DNA of 37,184 nucleotides, from assembly GCA_026392765.1 (NCBI GenBank), contig JAPLBL010000044.1, positions 1 to 37,184 of the forward strand, read 5' to 3'. The stretch comes from Actinomycetota bacterium. GTDB lineage: Bacteria; Actinomycetota; Actinomycetes; Nanopelagicales; Nanopelagicaceae. The position numbers and the translations under genes were made by a program. The notes under the pieces are model-generated. The model had not been told where the DNA came from. It was given only the letters and a program-made list of their open reading frames with translations, and did no database searches. Below are positions 34,986-37,184 of this stretch, one piece after another (the stretch's first letter is position 1; every line of letters begins with the position of its first letter).

Positions 34986-35930
34986 ATGGCTTACACGATC
35001 GGCGTTGATGTTGGTGGAACAAAGGTTCTTGGCGGCGTCGTAGATGAATCTGGAACGGTTGTAAAGACAGCTAGGCGCGACACACCTCGCGAGGGTGGAT
35101 CAGCACTCACGCAGGCAATTGCAGATGTTGCCAAAGAATTAATGGCCGAATTCACGATTGATTCAGTGGGAGTATCGGCTGCAGGTTTTGTTTCATCTGA
35201 TCGCAAGACAATGCTTGCAACACCGAATATTGCAGGGTGGAACGGTGTTGATCTCGATTACCAACTCACATCGCTCATTGGTCTTCCTGTAGTTATTGAA
35301 AATGATGCCAATGCTGCTGCATGGGGTGAAGCGCGATTTGGTGCAGGTCGCGGAAAGCGTCACATGTTGATGCTCACAGTCGGCACAGGTATCGGTGGAG
35401 GAATTGTTGTCAATGGTGAGCTCTATCGCGGAGCTTTTGGAACTGCTGCAGAAATCGGACACATTCGCGTTGTTCCTGAGGGTCATCTCTGCGGCTGTGG
35501 TGCACGTGGATGTTTTGAACAATATGGATCTGGCAACGCCTTGATGCGCCATGCCCGTGAAGCAATTGCTGCAAGCCCAGATATTGCCCGCAATCTACTT
35601 TCCCGTGGTGATGGAACCCTAGAAGGTCTCACAGGTAAAGCGATTACCGATGCTGCGCGTGATGGTGATGCTGTGGCACTTGCTGCCTTTAACACGACAG
35701 CTCAATGGTTGGGTGCAGGCATTGCATCCCTTGCTGTGGTCTTAGACCCTGAGTGTGTAGTAATTGGTGGGGGAGTTATTGATGCGGGCGAGATCTTGCT
35801 CAAGCCAACTCGTGAAGCACTCGAACGATCCATGCCTTTTGCTGGCAAGCATCCATACCCTGAAATTATTGGTGCGCAGTTAGGTAATGAGGCAGGACTT
35901 GTGGGAGTTGCAGATTTAGCACGATTGTAA
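34986..35930 (+). CDS. glk: ROK-family glucokinase
   Basis: It would phosphorylate glucose with ATP. The phosphate-binding DVGGTKVLGG opens the protein; VIENDANAAAWGEARFG holds the catalytic Asp (about 105); GTGIGGGIVVNG is the second phosphate loop; EIGHIRV and the zinc site CGCGARGCFEQYGS (about 165-178) define the ROK family. The length of 314 matches Streptomyces GlkA, which lies in the same neighbourhood. No N-terminal DNA-binding domain is present, so this is an enzyme rather than a ROK repressor. It starts immediately after the SRPBCC stop. Its stop lies one base from the convergent small gene's stop. Confidence 0.93.
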   Translation: MAYTIGVDVGGTKVLGGVVDESGTVVKTARRDTPREGGSALTQAIADVAKELMAEFTIDSVGVSAAGFVSSDRKTMLATPNIAGWNGVDLDYQLTSLIGLPVVIENDANAAAWGEARFGAGRGKRHMLMLTVGTGIGGGIVVNGELYRGAFGTAAEIGHIRVVPEGHLCGCGARGCFEQYGSGNALMRHAREAIAASPDIARNLLSRGDGTLEGLTGKAITDAARDGDAVALAAFNTTAQWLGAGIASLAVVLDPECVVIGGGVIDAGEILLKPTREALERSMPFAGKHPYPEIIGAQLGNEAGLVGVADLARL

Positions 35931-35931
35931 A

Positions 35932-36198
35932 TTAGAGCGCAGCTCCATCATCAGGATGATGATTGCGCGGATTGTTCTTCCATCGAGTGATTGCACGTAG
36001 CGCATCACGCAGCTCTTGCTTAAAACTCTTCTTCTCAATTGCAGGGGGAGTGAATCGATTGTGATCTTCAAATGTATCTAACTCATCTAAATACGTTGTC
36101 GGAGAAGATTCATCAAGTGAGAGTCCTTCGACCATTGATTCAAACTCTGCATTAACGAGTTCATCATCGAATTCATCGCTCGATTCACGCTTGCTCAT
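35932..36198 (-). CDS. Small acidic protein of unknown function
   Basis: I do not recognise a family. The 88 residues are strongly acidic in the first half (ESSDEFDDELVNAEFESMVEG, LDELDTFED) and basic in the last third (KKSFKQELRDALRAITRWKNNPRNHH). There is no signal peptide, membrane helix or cysteine. It fills the whole gap between glk and plsC, has coding-like amino-acid use, and starts just before a Ser-Lys-Arg stretch. No Shine-Dalgarno or -10-like element at the usual distance was seen, which lowers confidence in the start. The position between glk and plsC suggests a conserved but uncharacterised actinobacterial gene. Confidence 0.65.
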   Translation of the reverse strand: MSKRESSDEFDDELVNAEFESMVEGLSLDESSPTTYLDELDTFEDHNRFTPPAIEKKSFKQELRDALRAITRWKNNPRNHHPDDGAAL

Positions 36199-36231
36199 GG
36201 TTTATGTTCGCACAAAAGGGGGTAATCAGGC

Positions 36232-36237
36232 TAAATT
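36232..36237 (+). promoter_or_regulatory. Putative -10 element of plsC (leaderless)
   Basis: TAAATT ends 7 nt before ATG 36245. It helps choose this start over the ORF-track start at 36191. Confidence 0.5.
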
Positions 36238-36244
36238 AGCGCCT

Positions 36245-36946
36245 ATGAACAACCTGCCCTATGGAACGTTGCGGGCATTTCTTACCCCGTTCCTCATGTT
36301 GCTCTTTCGCCCAAAGGTCAAAGGTCTGCGTAATGTGCCGGCATCGGGTCCACTCATACTTGCTTCAAATCACTTATCTTTTAGCGATTCCATCTTCATG
36401 CCACTTGTTGTTCCACGCAAAGTTACCTTCCTCGCAAAGAGTGAATACTTCACATCTCCTGGACCTAAGGGCTTTATTAAGAAGCTGACCTTCATAGCTT
36501 TGGGACAAGTTCCTGTCGATCGCTCTGGTGGTCGCCGCAGTGAAGCAGCGCTGATCACAGGCCTTGAAGTTCTTGCAGGCGGAAATTCTCTCGGTATTTA
36601 TCCTGAAGGAACACGTTCACCTGATGGTCGCCTCTACAAGGGGCGCACCGGTATTGCACGCCTTGCGATTGAATCAGGGGCTCCCATTATTCCGATTGCC
36701 ATGTTTAACACGGATAAAATTCAGCCAACAGGGACAGTGATTCCGAAAATCATGCGAGTTGGAATCACCTTTGGCGAGCCAATGTATTTCGAAGGTGATT
36801 CAACGGATCTTCTATTTCTTCGCGAAGTCACTGATCAGATTATGAAACGTATTCAACAGTTATCGGGTCAAGAATATGTAGATACCTATGCTGTGAAGGC
36901 GAAGAAATCTGGACTCAACGTTGAAAATAACGAAGAGAGCGATTAA
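36245..36946 (+). CDS. plsC: 1-acyl-sn-glycerol-3-phosphate acyltransferase (PlsC family)
   Basis: PlsC-type enzymes acylate lysophosphatidic acid on the membrane's inner face to make phosphatidic acid. Motif I is NHLSFSDSIFMP (HxxxxD, about 42-53), motif III YPEGTRSPDGRLYKGRTG (about 118-135) and motif IV APIIPIAMFN. One hydrophobic segment near the N-terminus (LRAFLTPFLMLLF) anchors it. The ORF-track start at 36191 overlaps the divergent small gene; ATG 36245 (233 residues) fits the -10-like TAAATT and family length. Its acyl donors could come from the fadD product or acyl-ACP. The 3' end overlaps the next convergent frame by 4 bp. Confidence 0.92.
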   Translation: MNNLPYGTLRAFLTPFLMLLFRPKVKGLRNVPASGPLILASNHLSFSDSIFMPLVVPRKVTFLAKSEYFTSPGPKGFIKKLTFIALGQVPVDRSGGRRSEAALITGLEVLAGGNSLGIYPEGTRSPDGRLYKGRTGIARLAIESGAPIIPIAMFNTDKIQPTGTVIPKIMRVGITFGEPMYFEGDSTDLLFLREVTDQIMKRIQQLSGQEYVDTYAVKAKKSGLNVENNEESD

Positions 36947-37184
36947 TCAATCTGTAGTTCAGCTCGCTTAATTAGGTAGTTACAGACATTGCATTCAGGA
37001 CCAGAATCAGGCATGCCACCTTCAATAGTGGTGATCAGCTCTTCAAGTATTGCGCTAATTCTGGCTGTGTCGCGTTCGACTGGAACATAGACCTTATTGA
37101 CGCCAAAGCCATGAGAGTTACTTGCTAGCTAGCTCTGCGCAGTTTCAGTAACGCCGGCGAGTTTCCAGATCAATAGCCCCATTG
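36943..37184 (-). pseudogene. C-terminal part of a probable PD-(D/E)XK nuclease-like protein, interrupted by in-frame TAG
   Basis: The ORF track lists nothing here, but one minus-strand frame reads MGLLIWKLAGVTETAQS, TAG (37129-37131), then LASNSHGFGVNKVYVPVERD through GPECNVCNYLIKRAELQID to TAA at 36943-36945. It is the only minus frame open on both sides of the TAG. The order 'xWxL..G......[Y]LxxN' followed by an Asp-rich helix and a final GPxCxxCxY motif recalls the C-terminus of PD-(D/E)XK/RecB-like nucleases, where an aromatic residue often stands at the TAG position. The gene runs off the right edge. It may be a truncated protein, a pseudogene or a sequencing or assembly error. Family assignment is tentative. 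Confidence 0.45.

Noticed and set aside
37129-37131. TAG as a recoded sense codon (pyrrolysine or suppressor)
   Set aside because: TAG ends glnD, the desaturase, fadB, fadD and DUF3093 in this window at family-appropriate positions, so general recoding is not supported.

Overview
This is a stretch of tightly packed chromosomal core genome from a low-to-moderate GC actinobacterium. The phylum call rests on actinobacterial marker families (DUF4193, DUF3093, DUF3159, DUF3000, paired CeoB/CeoC, a PimB-type glycosyltransferase next to a FadD15-type ligase) and on gene order that, from memory, follows the Mycobacterium/Streptomyces backbone. The AT-leaning codon use, very short intergenic gaps and overlapping gene ends suggest a streamlined freshwater lineage such as acI/Nanopelagicales. 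That placement is inference, not shown by the sequence.

Layout. 1-2835: end of an ammonium transporter, PII (glnB) and the PII-modifying enzyme glnD, a nitrogen-sensing unit. 2848-6444: ffh, rpsP (TTG start, long Ala/Glu/Val tail), khpA, rimM, trmD, for protein targeting, ribosome assembly and tRNA modification; the rplS usually found after trmD is absent. 6483-12067: acyl-ACP desaturase, then miaB-miaA-dapF-hflX. 12180-17153: DUF4193, DUF3093, a hotdog thioesterase, dut, DUF3159, the two TrkA-type potassium-uptake regulators and a TrmA/RlmD-like RNA methyltransferase. 17187-21775: aconitase and dxs. 21714-27828 (minus strand): fadB, fadA, an FTR1 iron permease, RNase D and DUF3000. 27899-29233: EamA transporter and a RibD-C reductase. 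29326-36946: NlpC/P60 hydrolase, PimB-like glycosyltransferase, a fadD-histidine kinase-response regulator operon, SRPBCC protein, ROK glucokinase, a small acidic unknown and a PlsC acyltransferase. 36943-37184: C-terminal piece of a probable PD-(D/E)XK protein interrupted by an in-frame TAG.

No mobile element, prophage, CRISPR array, tRNA, rRNA or defence system was seen, and I found no clearly new multi-gene system. The notable signals are regulatory and architectural. Seventeen of about 22 uncoupled gene starts have a TANNNT hexamer ending 6-9 nt before the start codon, which implies widespread leaderless transcription. A mirror-symmetric divergent promoter lies at 12891-12923. Perfect palindromes sit at the acnA (17146-17163) and FTR1 (25925-25948) promoters. 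The response regulator appears to start at CTG inside a CTGA overlap, a start the ORF track misses. All seven convergent gene pairs abut or overlap. No stretch over 300 bases lacks a gene.
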